Below are positions 23,771 through 36,119 of a DNA stretch of 64,000 bases, one piece after another. The notes under the pieces were generated by a model. It was not told where the DNA came from. It worked only from the letters and a program-made list of their open reading frames with translations, and made no database searches. The stretch is from Antilocapra americana (lineage: Eukaryota > Chordata > Mammalia > Artiodactyla > Antilocapridae), in assembly GCA_007570785.1 (NCBI GenBank), contig ML664161.1, positions 18,904,919 to 18,968,918 on the forward strand, given 5' to 3'. Positions within the stretch are counted from its first letter, which is position 1, and the number at the start of each line of letters is the position of its first letter. Both the position numbers and the translations under genes were made by a program.

Positions 23771-25785
23771 ATCCCAGATATTCCTCAGCTAGGTGTTGCC
23801 CATTATGGGATCTTATAATACAATCTAGAAGAGAGATATTTATAGAGATAATGTAACAAGATAAGAGCTGATACGAATAAGGAGTGGCAAAAGAGAGAAG
23901 AAGGATTGAGTATGGATTGACCCACTGCCCATAGGACCACCCAGTTCTAGGTACCAAATTGGAATCTTTAGCCCTGTTACTCATTTAAATCCTGTCCTTG
24001 TCATGAACCTTAAAAAGGCATTGTTACTAGATAAGTGCTCCTCACTTAAATATGTTCAGATCTGTAAGCTAGAAGTAGCAAATAAAATCTTCAAAGACTT
24101 AGCAATTTACTGGAGTAATGTTTAACCAAGTCTATAATAAAATGTGGAAGGATCAGCAAAATACAGCCATCCAAAGACAGGGCAGGGAAAATGGGTCTAA
24201 ACCACAGCAGAACTTACTTAAGTTCTTTACATGGGAAAACTGTTGACTGATAGTGAGGGCTGTTAAAAACAATGAAATGGGTTTCCAGGGCAAGCTCAGG
24301 AATCTCCTCATCCACAGGCCTTTAAAATAGTAAAATTTTCTTGGTCTGAATGGCTTTACGTGTGGTCTTCTTGGAAGCTGAGTGGGGTTAGGGAGTTACA
24401 GAGGGAGGGATGACCTTCTAATTCCCTTCCCAAACCCTGGGATTCTCCCTACCTGTCATCACCTGGAGGGCAGGGCTTTGCCATTTGCTAACCTGCCCCC
24501 TCTCTCCTAGTTCTTGTCTACCTTAGTAATACATTCATTCACAACTGCTGTAAAAATGATTGAAATATTTAGACATAATGGAGGAAGTTTAATAGGGTCC
24601 AGTGGGAAACCCAGGTGTTTAGATCAGCTTAAAAATAATAACCACCTCCCCTGCCGGGGTCTTTCTATTCACAATCAGCTCTGCTTTTATTCTTAACCAT
24701 AAAGGCTACCTCAGACAGGAAATTATTCACGTGATTGGTCTTTACAAGTGCTGTTGGGTTTAAACTGAGGGCTGTAGAGGTCATTAGTGGGCAGCCATGT
24801 GATTAACCTTTGCTAGCCCGTTGCTTTCACACTTTGTTAACAGCTTCCATTATTGCCCCTCTGAGTCTTGAGGAAGCTGTTTATTGACAGTATTAAAAAT
24901 ACATAGCTACAAATTCTTAAGAGCCGCGGGTTAAAGAAAAAAAAAAAAAAGAGCCCTCCTGACATCTTATAGCTAGCCTACTGAGGAAATGGGAAACCTC
25001 TAATTTGCCATAAAGGTTTATCAAGAACTACATTAAGTAACACTACACTTAGCTCAATGGTAGTTGCTGATGTTGCTCCTTTCTTTCATTTTTATACATG
25101 TGATGGTGACACCAGAGAATTTTAAAATTTGAGACGAGAGGTATAAAATCTCTGGATGTATTTGACGCTTGATCTCTGTTATTTCTGAGGATATTAGGTT
25201 ATGTATGTTTGGGGAGGAGAGAAGGCAAGGTGTTGATAAGAAAAATGTCTCTTCCAAGCAAAGTCAAGCCCTCATCCATGTAAAATGACCAAGAGCTTCA
25301 GAAAGGATTTTTGTGTGCGATTCAGTACTTATTCTGATGGGAATAAATAAGGGTTGTTTCAGTTTTCACCCCCTCCTCACCCCACCCTGGGCTATAAAAT
25401 GTCTTGGGAGGCATTTCCTAGAATTGTTTGTGCAAGAAAGACCATATTGATGTCTCCCAACCAATAATATGCCTAAACCCTACTTAAAGGATGGCATTCT
25501 TCAAATGATCCTGTCTATGACCCCTCCCACTGCCCCTATGACCTTCCTGCAAGAATTGAACGGCCTTTCTATGAACCGCCCCCCCACCTCAGCATAAGAT
25601 TTCTTCCCAAGCACTTTCCTTTTACTTTCTGAATTCCAGTGAAGAATTTAACTCCTTTATTCAGAAATATCTAAAGCTTTCCCCCTCCTAAGTCAGAATT
25701 CACATTCAAGCCAGAAAAGGCCCCGAAGATGATTCTTCTAAAGATTTATCTCTTGTTTATATATATGCATATATAGTACATTACA
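23771..25785. other. single-copy block, no gene seen
   Basis: Two kilobases without a recognised young repeat. The most distinctive part (24430-24960) is listed separately. An A run lies at about 24937-24950. Confidence 0.45.
24430..24960. promoter_or_regulatory. candidate conserved non-coding element
   Basis: High-complexity single-copy stretch with motifs common in enhancers: tcacgtga E-box-like sequence near 24728, two gtgattaacc/gtgattgg-type sites, ctttgttaacag near 24833 (SOX/HNF1-like) and gctgtttattgacag near 24872 (forkhead-like). No repeat or frame explains it. Function is inferred from texture only. Confidence 0.28.
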
Positions 25786-25808
25786 TGTGTGTGTGTGTGT
25801 GTGTGTGT
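25786..25808. repeat. (TG)n microsatellite
   Basis: About 11 TG units directly left of the minus-strand SINE, at its 3' tail side, so it may have grown from the SINE tail. Confidence 0.9.
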
Positions 25809-25816
25809 CTGTGTGT

Positions 25817-26031
25817 ATGCATGCTAAGTTGCTTCAGTCGTGTCCAATTCTGTGCTCCCTATGGACTGCAGCCTGTCAGTCTCCTCTGTCCATGGAATTG
25901 TCCAGGCAAGAATACTGGGTTGCCATGCCCTCCTCCAGGGGAATCTTCCCAACCCAGAGATGGAACCTGCATCTCTTAATTCTCTTGCACTGGCAGGCAG
26001 GTTCTTTACCACTAGTGCCACCTGGGAAGCC
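25817..26031 (-). mobile_element. Bov-tA SINE between dinucleotide repeats
   Basis: Minus-strand Bov-tA, from ggaagc at the right to a gttgcttcag end at the left, followed on the right by (TA)n at 26032-26048. The target duplication is obscured by the flanking repeats. Confidence 0.93.
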
Positions 26032-26048
26032 TATATATATATATATAT

Positions 26049-27640
26049 GTTCAATATGTACATACACACAATAAATAATACACATGACATATATTTGCAT
26101 ATATATAAAAAAATGAGTAGGAAAGGAAATCATTAGAATTCATATAAAATTTCTGTGCTCAAGAGATTAAGGGAAAGGGACAATGTACAAAAGAGAGATG
26201 ATTCTCCTTCAGTTGCCTTGACTTTTTGTTTCTATTTTTATTTTATTGCTCTAACATTCATATGCTATTTAAAATGTGCAACTATAGACCCAACTCTTTT
26301 TCCTGAGAATAACCACCGGGCAGGTATTATTTCTCTCAAAGAAAAATATGAATTAATTAACATTCTGATTAAAAGCAGACAAGCATAGTTAAGTGGGACT
26401 GCTGCCTTCTTCCAGAACTGTTACATGCTATAACGATCTCTGATGTTTGTGTGAATTGTTCTAAAGTCATATTTAGTTCCTGCATATACACTCTGGTCAA
26501 AAAATCCAAACAAACGTAAAAGGTCTGATTTCCTTTTTTAAATACATTTATAACTTTTAAAACTAAAAGACCACATATCCCTGTATTTCATGATGGAAGG
26601 GTAGAGGGGAAATTGTTGCTAGGATAAGACTTCGTATTTTATGTCAAATTGTATTTGGAAGCTCATTTTTAAAAGTGGAATTATAACCCATCCACCCCCC
26701 CCAAAAGCAGAGATTTGAAATGAAAATGCCAAAATAACTTTAATTATAGGTTTGTTAGGGGGTGTGACATTAAAATATCAGTCAGTGGAAAACTTCACAT
26801 TGTTAATGTGTCACTCAAAAAATTTGAAATTTGTGTTATACCATTACTATTTATTTGTACATTCTTGGTCTCTTATATATCTCTTGCTAGATAAAAGCCC
26901 AAATCACTATAACAGTGGTCCAACATTTTCAAATTTCTTTCACAATCTGAGTTAAATATAAATTACTGTAGGCTTCTTAATGTAAAACCTTGGTTCCGCT
27001 TTTGCAGATTTTCAATCTTGGGCTGATAATCATATATAATTTTTAACATAAGAAAATAACAAAATTCAGTTTGACCTGTAATCTATTTTTTTCCACAAAA
27101 TTCAAAATAATACTGTGGCACTAGGGAAAAAACATACAGTAGCCTCTAACATCAAGCTAGTATTTCTTAACCTAGACTTATTGTAGACAATAATTGGTTT
27201 CCTCTGCTCCCTTTCCCAAGCTGCATGAGAAAGGAAACCATGGAAACTGGGACACCATAAAGCAATGCTTTCTAACCTCAGCCGAGCTCTCACTGATCCT
27301 CAGGAATGGTTTTACATATCCCTTGTTGACTAATTATTATAGGAAACCACGGTGACTGTTTGAAACATCCATCCTCAAGGGCCCACCCCTTGACTTCCTT
27401 CAGCTTAATCTCACTCACAGGGGATGACCTTCACATTTGCTTCACTGAGGAAATTCAGGCAGCATGAGCCCCTTACACCGGTCCTTGACTAAACTAGACC
27501 TGGGCCTTGACCTGCCTGACTGGCTTAGCTGGACCTAGTCTGTGCCATTCTCTTAAGTTCTCTCCCCCTATGCTCCCCACCCTCACGAGGCAACCCCAAA
27601 ATAACTGTTCATCTTTCTTTAAGGTGTATACATTGTTACC
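26049..27640. other. single-copy AT-rich sequence, no gene seen
   Basis: No gene and no confidently recognised repeat in about 1.6 kb. Confidence 0.45.
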
Positions 27641-28400
27641 TGGTCCCAGCTAACCTTGATCTGGAATATAATACAACTCTTAACAGCATCTTCTACCTCT
27701 TCTGCCAATGGCCCCATCCCTATGTCTGAGAATATGCCCAGCTCTCCCTTATTCTTACATACTTCCTTTAAGACCTCTCTATCACCATTTCCACTTCTCC
27801 AAGACTTTCTCCTTGTCCTTCTTCCTTACTTTTCTGTCTTATAATCTCTGTCTTCACTGTCTTTGGTAATCTCATCAAATCAAGAGCTTCTAATCTGATC
27901 TCTAAGTAATGAATTCCTCAATCCCTATACTCATGTTTTTAATTTTCAGAGCCATTGACCAAATCCTCAAACTAAAACTCACCTTCCCCATCAAACTGGC
28001 CCTTCTTCTCAACTTCTTCATTTCAACAGATATGTCATAAATGTCCCAGAGCCATAAGTATTTGTTCTTTCTCTCCATGGCAAATGAATTGTCACAACAC
28101 TTACAATGAAATCATAAGTACTGCATTCTTTCCATGGTCAAAAATTTTCTGTGTAGTCTCTGTGACATTGTACCCCTATATTCTCCATGATTTATTATGA
28201 TTTGGCCATTCTGGCTTGATTTCTGCTTCTCAGGCCCACCAAGTTTGTTCTCTCCTTGGAGTTTTTGTGCATTATTTGGTCTACTCTTGGCACTTTTCTA
28301 CTCCCCAGATCATTCCAGGGTGGCTCCTGGTCATCAGACCAAAATGACACTTCATCAAAGAGATGGCCCCAGAAACTCTGTCATATCACACTGTTTCTAT
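27641..28400 (+). repeat. L2 LINE remnant
   Basis: Pyrimidine-rich L2-like order ending tatgatttggccattctggc, ctactccccagatcattcca, ccaaaatgacacttcatcaa. Diverged; boundaries approximate. Confidence 0.55.
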
Positions 28401-28439
28401 TATTTCCATAAAAACGTTCATGCTGATTAACCAGATAGG

Positions 28440-29520
28440 GTTAAAAAATGAGTAACTATAGTAGTGGCAACAGACAAAGGAAAATATAGGCTTGAGAAAT
28501 AATTAAGAAGCAAAACCAAGAGAATTTGATGACATTTATAGAAGTAGCAAGGGTAAAAGTATAATGAATTATTCCCAAATTTCTGTCACAGAGGACTGGA
28601 TGGAGTTATTAAGCAGAATCAAAAGTACAAGGTAAAGAACTGACTTTGGAAGAGAGACAGTTCAGTTTAAGATGTGCTTAAATTGTAGTTGTTTACAGTA
28701 CAAATTGGAAGATTTCATACAGGCAATTGGAAATATGGGTCCAAACCTCATGGGAAGGCACTGAAAACTAAATGAATAGAAGACAGGAGGCATGAAGATT
28801 AAAAGAAGAGAGACCCAGAGAAGACCATTGGAGAGTACCAACATGAGAGGGAAGAGACACATGAAATCAAAGGACAGCAAGGTGAAAAGGGAATTGTGGA
28901 AGCCAACCAGGTGTTTCAAGAATAAGGGGGAAATCATGCATGCGAGACAGCAAAAGGAACACAGATGTATAGAACAGACTCGTGGACTCTGTGGATGAGG
29001 GCAAGGGTGGGATGATATGGGAGAATGAAACATGTTAATCATCATATGTGAAATCAATCACCAGCCCAGGATTGATGCTCGGGGCTGGTGCACCGAGATT
29101 TCCCAGGGGGAGGGAATTGGGAGGGAGGAGGGAGGGGGGTTCTGGAGGGGGAGTATATGTAAACCCATAGTGGTTTCATGTCATTGTATGGCAAAACCAA
29201 CACAATAAAGTAAAGAAAATTAAAAAAATAAATAAATAAAAAAATAAAGAGTAGATATTTTCAAAAAAAAGAATAAGGGGGAAATCAACAATGTAAGATC
29301 ATAGGTATGTTGCCTAATATAACAAGTTTACCATGCTATTGGATTTGGCAGGTATCTCATTAACGGATTTAGTCAGAGCCATCTCAGAGGCAAGGTAGAT
29401 GTAAATGTCAGGCCAGTATTAAGTTGAGGAGGAGTGTAGAAGCCAACGTAACAGGAAGAAAGAGACTTCAAATAAGTCTCAAGCTATTGAAGAAGAAAAG
29501 ATAAAATGCAATACTTACAG
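28440..29520 (-). repeat. L2 LINE remnant, interrupted by L1
   Basis: Purine-rich reverse L2 sequence: aagatttcatacaggcaatt and cccagagaagaccattggag before the L1. After it the stretch continues with ttggatttggcaggtatctc. Its 1.1 kb includes the 332-bp L1 insertion. Confidence 0.55.
28937..29268 (+). mobile_element. young L1 (L1_BT type), 3' end only
   Basis: Severely 5'-truncated L1 with the ruminant 3' UTR (catgttaatcatcatatg, ggattgatgctcggggctgg), a G-rich tract at 29106-29153, an aataaag signal and an A-rich tail. A perfect 19-bp target duplication, aagaataagggggaaatca, is at 28918-28936 and 29269-29287. The intact duplication and close match to the copy at 58 kb mean a recent insertion. 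Confidence 0.95.
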
Positions 29521-30229
29521 GGGAATACAAATGGTGATTTTCTTTCTTTTTGGTGATTAGAAAGTGTTAGTTGTGGTGGTATTGAGAGGAAAAATGGCAT
29601 CTTGAGAGACAAAAAGATTTTCAGTCTCCCTGATTGACACTGGCTTATTATTTCTAGTCTTATTTTACCCATAATGCCTCCAAATTGGAGCTTCAAGGTG
29701 AGAGGAAGACACTGGAAGGGGAGGAGGTAGATAAGAAACCTGGGATCCCTGCCTCATCATTATACCCCCAGCCAGCTCCGAATACCTGAACTGCAACTGA
29801 TGGATAACTCAGCACTTGCCATATTTTTTTACCCCACCCAGACTGAATGTTGCTTGGGATCCAGAGGGTGTTTAAGGAATAGTGCACGTACCTTGGAAGA
29901 GAAAATACTCCATGTGTCTTTAACTTAAATGGATGAACTTTCATCCTTCCCCAAAACTCTCTGCATTCTAAACAAACATATATCTACGCATCAAAATGTA
30001 TTGGAGATTCCTAGTACACTGTAAATAAATTTCAGACTTTCAGCTATAAAAGTATTTAATGCCCATTAATATCATTCCTAATTAGAGAATAAAAAATAAA
30101 GGAATGCTAGTATTTACAAATAATTCAGTATTCATCTTACATTCTTGACACCCATGCTTGTCAGAAAAGCAGTATAATCTTTTTTATAATCCTCTTTCAT
30201 CTTGGGACTTCTTAATCTGAGCCTGTTTA
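29521..30229. other. single-copy sequence, no gene seen
   Basis: No recognised repeat or gene. Confidence 0.45.
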
Positions 30230-30330
30230 ATTAGCTCTTAGATAATAGCTACTGGCTTGGCACCTGAAGCAAGTCACCTGGCTGTGTGACTCTGAGCAAG
30301 TCATTGTACTTCTCAGAATGTAAATATCTT
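30230..30330 (+). repeat. MIR SINE remnant
   Basis: MIR core: gctgtgtgactctgagcaag, then tcattgtacttctcagaatg. Confidence 0.65.
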
Positions 30331-31989
30331 ACCCCATCTACTTTCAGCTCAGTTACTTCATGAAATCAAATTTCACATTACACCATTATCATTCATTCTA
30401 TTGTAGGTGAGATAAGCTGCAAACCTATTGGAAAGATCTTCTGAGATAGCTAGCAGAAAGTTGGAACTTACAGCTACGGTGGAGCTTAAAAGGTCATTCA
30501 TAAGGGAAAGATCATTTAATGTTACTGTAAACTGCTATTGTAATTCATTCTTCCATAAAGATTACCTCTGTTGTACTAGCAATGCTGTTCAGCAAGACCT
30601 TGGGTTATCAGCCAAATAAATGCCACTTCAGTAAATTATTGCTGCCTGGGGCCAGCTTTAACTTGCATCGTCAAAATTTTTCCTGCCTAAAATTCTACTG
30701 TAGGTTTTGCATTCATAAACCCTGCTCCCCCTGGCTTTACTGCTTGCCCTCTTATAACTTTTCCCCTCTTTGTTGTTGGTAAAGAGAGCCCCATTGTGTG
30801 TAGTAACACCAGAGAGCTTCACCAGTGATGTAAAAGAGTCACATTCAAGTAGTGTTTTAGGTAGAACAAAATACAAAAGCCCACTGAACATTTCCTTACT
30901 GTGTGAAAATTATTGCCTGCATCTTTGCACCATAGTTCTGGGAATTCAATGCAAAAGAGATGTGTTCAAAAGTATATGACTTGCTCCCATGTATGATCAT
31001 GAGACAACAGCAGCGCACTAAACTTTGTGACATTTTTTCAAGTTTGTGGTTCTATGCAAAATTTCACCAACTTTCCATCACTTGAACTGAATTCAAAATG
31101 GATTCAGAAAATGTGATACTTGTCTAAATGAAAATAAATATTGTTTCAACAGCCTTTTTTCCCCTTTAAATTGATGGCTAAGTGTATAACAAAAGGAGAA
31201 AACAACGAACAATGTATGTACATCCTCATCTGAAAAAGCCAAAAAAATGCCACCCACACACACAGACTACCACACACAGTCACTTTATGAAGAAAAGTCA
31301 GATGCCATATAGGGTAACTATTGAGTATTGATGACATTTTTTTCTACCCCATACAAATTACTCTTGCTAAAGTGCATCCAGCTTGTTTTTTTGCCAGTGT
31401 TTCCCTCCATTATGTTTTCAAGTATAGATTAAGGACACATTCTAGGAGCATGCTTCATAAGAACATTTCTCTCGGTGCTACTTAAATATGGCCTCTCATG
31501 TACATCCTCTGCGTCGCTGGCCTTTGATAATCAGTAAAGTATTTTTGCCTGAAGAAAATGAGTAGAATAAAGCTCTTCTAGGAAAAATCAATGAATATAA
31601 GTAGGTAATGGAGGTTGGGGTACAAAGCTCAGAAACCTAATACAAATTCTCCTTAAGGTCATACCATTCCCTTGTAACATGAGAATGACTGGCAAGGCCC
31701 TGAAATATTCCTCTTGAATCTTAAGTGATTCTAGAGCAACTTTCACTAAGTTGTTGGAACTGATGCCTTTAAAAGCATTATCCCGGTCCCTCATAAAGAG
31801 AAACCTGATTAACTGCACAAGGCAGACTACACTTATTTCAGATGGGGATAATTGTATTTACATCAAGTAAGAATGTGCCCCAATGTTTGAGAACTGGTAA
31901 CCCAGCAAAGAAGTAAAATAACACTATGAAGTTCTAAATTCTCCATGTTGCCTCCTTTGTTTAACACATTCTCTCCCTCTGATTCCATG
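30331..31989. other. single-copy sequence, no gene seen
   Basis: About 1.7 kb without recognised repeats. Open frames of 60-80 codons on both strands have no domain signature. Confidence 0.45.
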
Positions 31990-32350
31990 CTAAGCATTTA
32001 TCCATTAATTTAACAAATATTTGTTGAACACCTCATATTTGCCAGACACTTTTGTTCAGTAATGAACAAAATATACAAATTTCTGCTTATATTTTTCATC
32101 TCTCTCTCAGGCTTATGTATCAAACTAAAGTAGAGTGTCTTCTTTCCCCCAAATTTTGCTGATCTGCACTTTCACTTAGGAAGGGGGGTCACTTGTCAGA
32201 AAGAAAACCATCTTATTTATTAGAGTAAACAAGGTCATCAACAATCATTCACTCATTCACTCACAAATTACTGATGCGCATCCTCTAGATGCCAGGATGC
32301 AGGCGTCAAACTGGCAACAGCAAGATGAAAATCACATAGTCCCTGGCTTG
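31990..32350 (-). repeat. L2 LINE remnants (two short pieces)
   Basis: Reverse L2 3' ends at about 31990-32085 (atttgttgaacacctcatat, gccagacacttttgttcagt) and 32240-32350 (attcactcattcactcacaa, gatgccaggatgcaggc), with about 150 bp of unassigned DNA between. Confidence 0.65.
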
Positions 32351-33077
32351 ACAGGGATTATGTATTTTCGCAATGTCTTTTATATGAACAAACTAACAAT
32401 TAGTAGTTTTTAAACTGAATTTGAATTTTTGAAGTATACTGATAGCTGAGAATTACGTGCTGCTCTTTTTGCCCAGGCCAAGTACTTGTCCTGTTTCACT
32501 TAAGTATAGACTCTAGGGATAATGATCATTTTCAAAAATATGCTACTGCCCAACTTGAAATGTCTAAGTCTAAGCTAGACTTAGACGTGCATCTGAGTGT
32601 TCTCACTCTATTTTCCATAGTCACCGCTCTTATTATGGTTTCAATTAGCTACAGTAACTAAAATTAATATTTCATTACACTTTTTTGATCCTGCTTTAAT
32701 TTAACTAACAATAATGACCAGGGCATAAAATAGCCCAAGTCTTTTGTTTAAGATCTGGTGAACAGAACCATATGCCTAACCTCAACCCTTTGGGGAATGG
32801 ACACTCAGAAAGTATTTACATGGCTCCTCAATTTTATTTATTATTTTCCTGTTGCTTTTTTTGGTCTTTGTGGCTTTATTTACTCACTACATGTGGGGGG
32901 TGAGGCTAGAGTCAAGGGTTTTGCTTTACTTCTGGAATTATGGCATTTGAGAATGTTGCCCCATTTGTCATCCATTATGCCTCTTTTCTGTTAAGCATTT
33001 ATTCTGGTCAAAGTCTACACAAAAATTAACAATTTTTTCTTTTCTTTTTCTGGTAGAGTGTGTGTGTATACTCAAAC
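32351..33077. other. single-copy sequence with a palindrome
   Basis: No gene seen. A perfect 10-bp inverted repeat (gtctaagtct) with a 5-base spacer lies at 32562-32586. Confidence 0.5.
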
Positions 33078-33766
33078 AGAGGAGAGTAAAAAAGCTGGCT
33101 TAAAACTCAACATTCAAAAAACTAAGATCATGGCATCCAGTCCCATCACTCATGGCAAATAGATGGGAAAACAATGGAAACAGTGACAGACTTTATTTTT
33201 TCTAGGGCTCCAAAATCACTGCAGACAGTGACTGCAGTCATGAAATTACTTGCTCCTTGGAAGAAAAACTATGAAAAACCTAGACAGCATATTAAAAAGC
33301 AGAGACATCACTTCGCTCACAAAGGTCAGTATAGTCAAAGCTATGATTTTTCCAGTAGTCATGTATGGATGTGAGAGTTGGACCATAAAGAAGGCTGAGT
33401 GCCAAAGAATAGATGCTTTCGAATTGTGGTTCTGGAGAGGACTCTTGAGACTTCTTGGACTGCAAGAAGATCAAATCAGTCAATCCAAAAGGAAATCAAC
33501 CCTGAATATTCATTGGAAGGACTGATGCTGAAGTTCTAATATTTTGGCCACCTAATGTGAATAGCCAGCTCATTGAAAAAGATCCTGATGCTGGGAAAGA
33601 TTGAGGGCAGGAGGAGAAGGGGGCAACAGAGGATGAGACGGTTGGATGGCATCACTGATTCAATGGACAGGAGTTTGACCAAACTCTGGGAGAGAGTGAA
33701 GGACAGGGAAACCTGGCTTGCTGTAGTACATGGGGTCATAAAGAGTCAGACACAACGTGGGAACAC
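33078..33766 (+). mobile_element. BovB LINE, 3' fragment
   Basis: Forward BovB beginning just downstream of the YADD region (aaagctggcttaaaactcaa) and running to cagacacaacgtggg. It includes remnants of KAMIFPVVMYGCESWTIKKAE and WRGLLRLLGLQEDQISQSKRKSTLNIHWKD in a frame around 33250-33525. No RT core remains. Confidence 0.92.
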
Positions 33767-34299
33767 ATGAACAAAAGCATGTGTTGAAAGGCACAGAGAA
33801 TCTCTAGAAAAGGCATTTAACAACTGGCAGGTATCACTAGTATTATCGCCATTATTTCTTCCAAATTCTCCTCCATGCCTTATCTCATTCCCATTCCCTG
33901 GCCTCTGTCATTTTCCTTTTTCCTTTTCTTTTTTCTTTCTCATTCTTCTTTACTCTCTTCTGTGAGTGCCTCGGCTGTGTGAGTGGTGCCCAAAGGCCCT
34001 CCAGTAATACTCAGAGACAAAGATATTGCTGATTCTTGTTCTCCATGACCAGCCAGACAAGAAATACCAGAGTGAATGCCATCTCATGTGAAAGATGTTC
34101 AGTGCATCTAATCAATGCAGTGTAACTGAAGTTAATTACCCTATTGTCTGAAAACACTGAGTTTCTTTTCTACAAGTAATATCAAGACCAACAAATTTAA
34201 CATTCCTTCATTCATTTACTTATTCCTCTTGAAAGTGTATTAAAGATATATAATGTGCTAGATCTTCTGCTAAAATTGAAGCTATGAAAGACTTCTTTC
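33767..34299. other. single-copy sequence, no gene seen
   Basis: Contains a T/C-rich patch near 33910-33960. No gene recognised. Confidence 0.45.
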
Positions 34300-34680
34300 T
34301 TATCTTTGTATCAACTCACTCTACAGATATTTGTTGAACAAACAGCAAGTGAATGATGAACAACCCAAAATTTCTGGTTATGAAGACACTGAAAAGAAAA
34401 AAATAAAATTTATATTCATGAATGTAGGTCATGTACACATACTATAGCTTTATTTCAATTAAAATGAGTCAGCAACTTCTATGTGTCAGGTTTTGAACTG
34501 GATGCTAAGATACAAAGATGAAAAGACAAGACATAGTCCCTACTTATCATTCATTCATTCACTTGGTAAACATTTTCAAATATCTACTTTGTGCCAGGAA
34601 TGGAATAAGGGTTATGGACACAGCCCCAATCAGGGTAGACATGGACCCTGCTCTCATGAAACTTATTTCCTAGTATGAAA
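34300..34680 (-). repeat. L2 LINE remnants
   Basis: Reverse L2 pieces near 34312-34345 (agatatttgttgaac) and 34460-34680 (aacttctatgtgtcaggttt, ctactttgtgccaggaatgg, gaccctgctctcatgaaact). Confidence 0.7.
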
Positions 34681-35239
34681 AATATAAAAGAAGACAAACA
34701 TAACCTACCTCTAAATAAGAATATAATTACAAATTATAAGGAGAGTCATACATAAGACAATAACAGACTGAAATGGACAGGACAGCTACCTTAGATAGTT
34801 TAATGTGAGACAGAAAAGTAATCTGTTATAATTCACTATTTACATACTTAACTGTCAACCTATAGATCTGTTATTCTCTCCTTCATTCCCCCCCAAAAAA
34901 CTGGTGAAGCAATAAAATATTCTAAGAACAATAAAGGAACACAGATGAATAAGCAGCCCAAACTCCATGGGATCACAATATTAGCACAGAAAGTAATACA
35001 CTTAGGAAAAAAGCCAAAAAGAAAAACACAGGAAGAGGCAACTAATTGGTTGGGATTGATGGGGAGCCATCTACTTGGCCACCTACTTCCAGTTCAAGCC
35101 AGTAGGGACCATGTTGCTTACTTGGCAAGGTGGTCAAAGTGCCACTATGACACCCAGACCTTGGATCTGCATGTGTGGTTCCTCAGTACTATCTTAAAAG
35201 CATCCCCTGAATCTGCTGCTTGTCTTACTACTGAAAGGG
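34681..35239. other. single-copy sequence, no gene seen
   Basis: A 101-codon plus-strand open frame (34945-35250) is present. It shows no signal, domain or codon pattern that I recognise, and I do not call it a gene. Confidence 0.45.
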
Positions 35240-35370
35240 CCTTGACTTAGCATCCAAGGACCTACGCTCACTATCCATTTCTGCTACTCATTAACTGTGC
35301 AACCAGGAACAGGTCACTTCCTAGCTCCAGTTTCAGCTTCCTCTGGTATCCAATGATTGCCTCTGTCAGA
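35240..35370 (+). repeat. MIR SINE remnant
   Basis: MIR-like: tgctactcattaactgtgc, then aggaacaggtcacttcctag, then cagtttcagcttcctctgg. Confidence 0.55.
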
Positions 35371-36119
35371 GCACAACTATAGACAGAAAAATTCACTCTA
35401 ACTTGCTAAACCACAAAGAAGCCTATGAGTAGCTTCCTAAATCACTGGAGGGCTAGATGACTAGGCTCCAGGCTGAGTTTCCAGATACAGCTTCCAGCCC
35501 CTTTTAACCTGTGGCACCTTCCTTGCTAGCAATATAGCTGCCTCACACCTAATCTCGCCCCCTATATTTAACCCTATGACTAACAAGTATCACAGGAGTA
35601 CAAGTGATAAAACTTAAACTTCATCCAAAATCATAGGTGCAAGGGTATGTAGAAAATGCCATTTTTGATTGCACAGCCACTATAGACCAGGAAGGCATAC
35701 CAGAGGGGGTTGGAACAGGTGCAGCAAGCCAATTCCCACAATTTGCCACAAATGACAATAGTGCATCCCTCACAGGGTTCTTACAAGGAGTAGTATTTGT
35801 GAAGATGTTTCCACTTAATAAAGACTGACTTGATCTGGCCAAAGTTCCATGTGCTCTAACACTAGGTTCCAAAGGTAGAGTCCACCCTGGGAGTCCAGCC
35901 CTATAACCCCAGACATCTACCAACATTCCGTAGCTGGAACCTGCTTCCAGTAAGCCACCCCTTCAGTGTGATGGACCTTGCTGGCTTATAGCATGACTCT
36001 ACCCAGAAACAGAAAGGTCTCTGATCCCCAGCAAATCAAAGTCTACTGGCTTTGAGCCAGTACTCTGCTAGAGTAATGTCAAAATCCACAAGGGGGACAG
36101 CTAATTTTGCCTGGAAGGC
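35371..36119. other. unassigned sequence, no gene seen
   Basis: Moderate GC. A minus-strand 101-codon frame (35621-35926) lies opposite a 63-codon plus-strand frame and neither shows a recognisable domain. It may be an ancient repeat upstream of the L1/HAL1-like stretch. Confidence 0.4.

Noticed and set aside
25785..26136. Cysteine/valine-repeat open frames
   Set aside because: Translation of a (TG)n microsatellite joined to a SINE.
34945..35250. 101-codon open frame in single-copy DNA
   Set aside because: No domain, no signal and no recognisable splice or promoter context; length is within chance for a 64-kb window.
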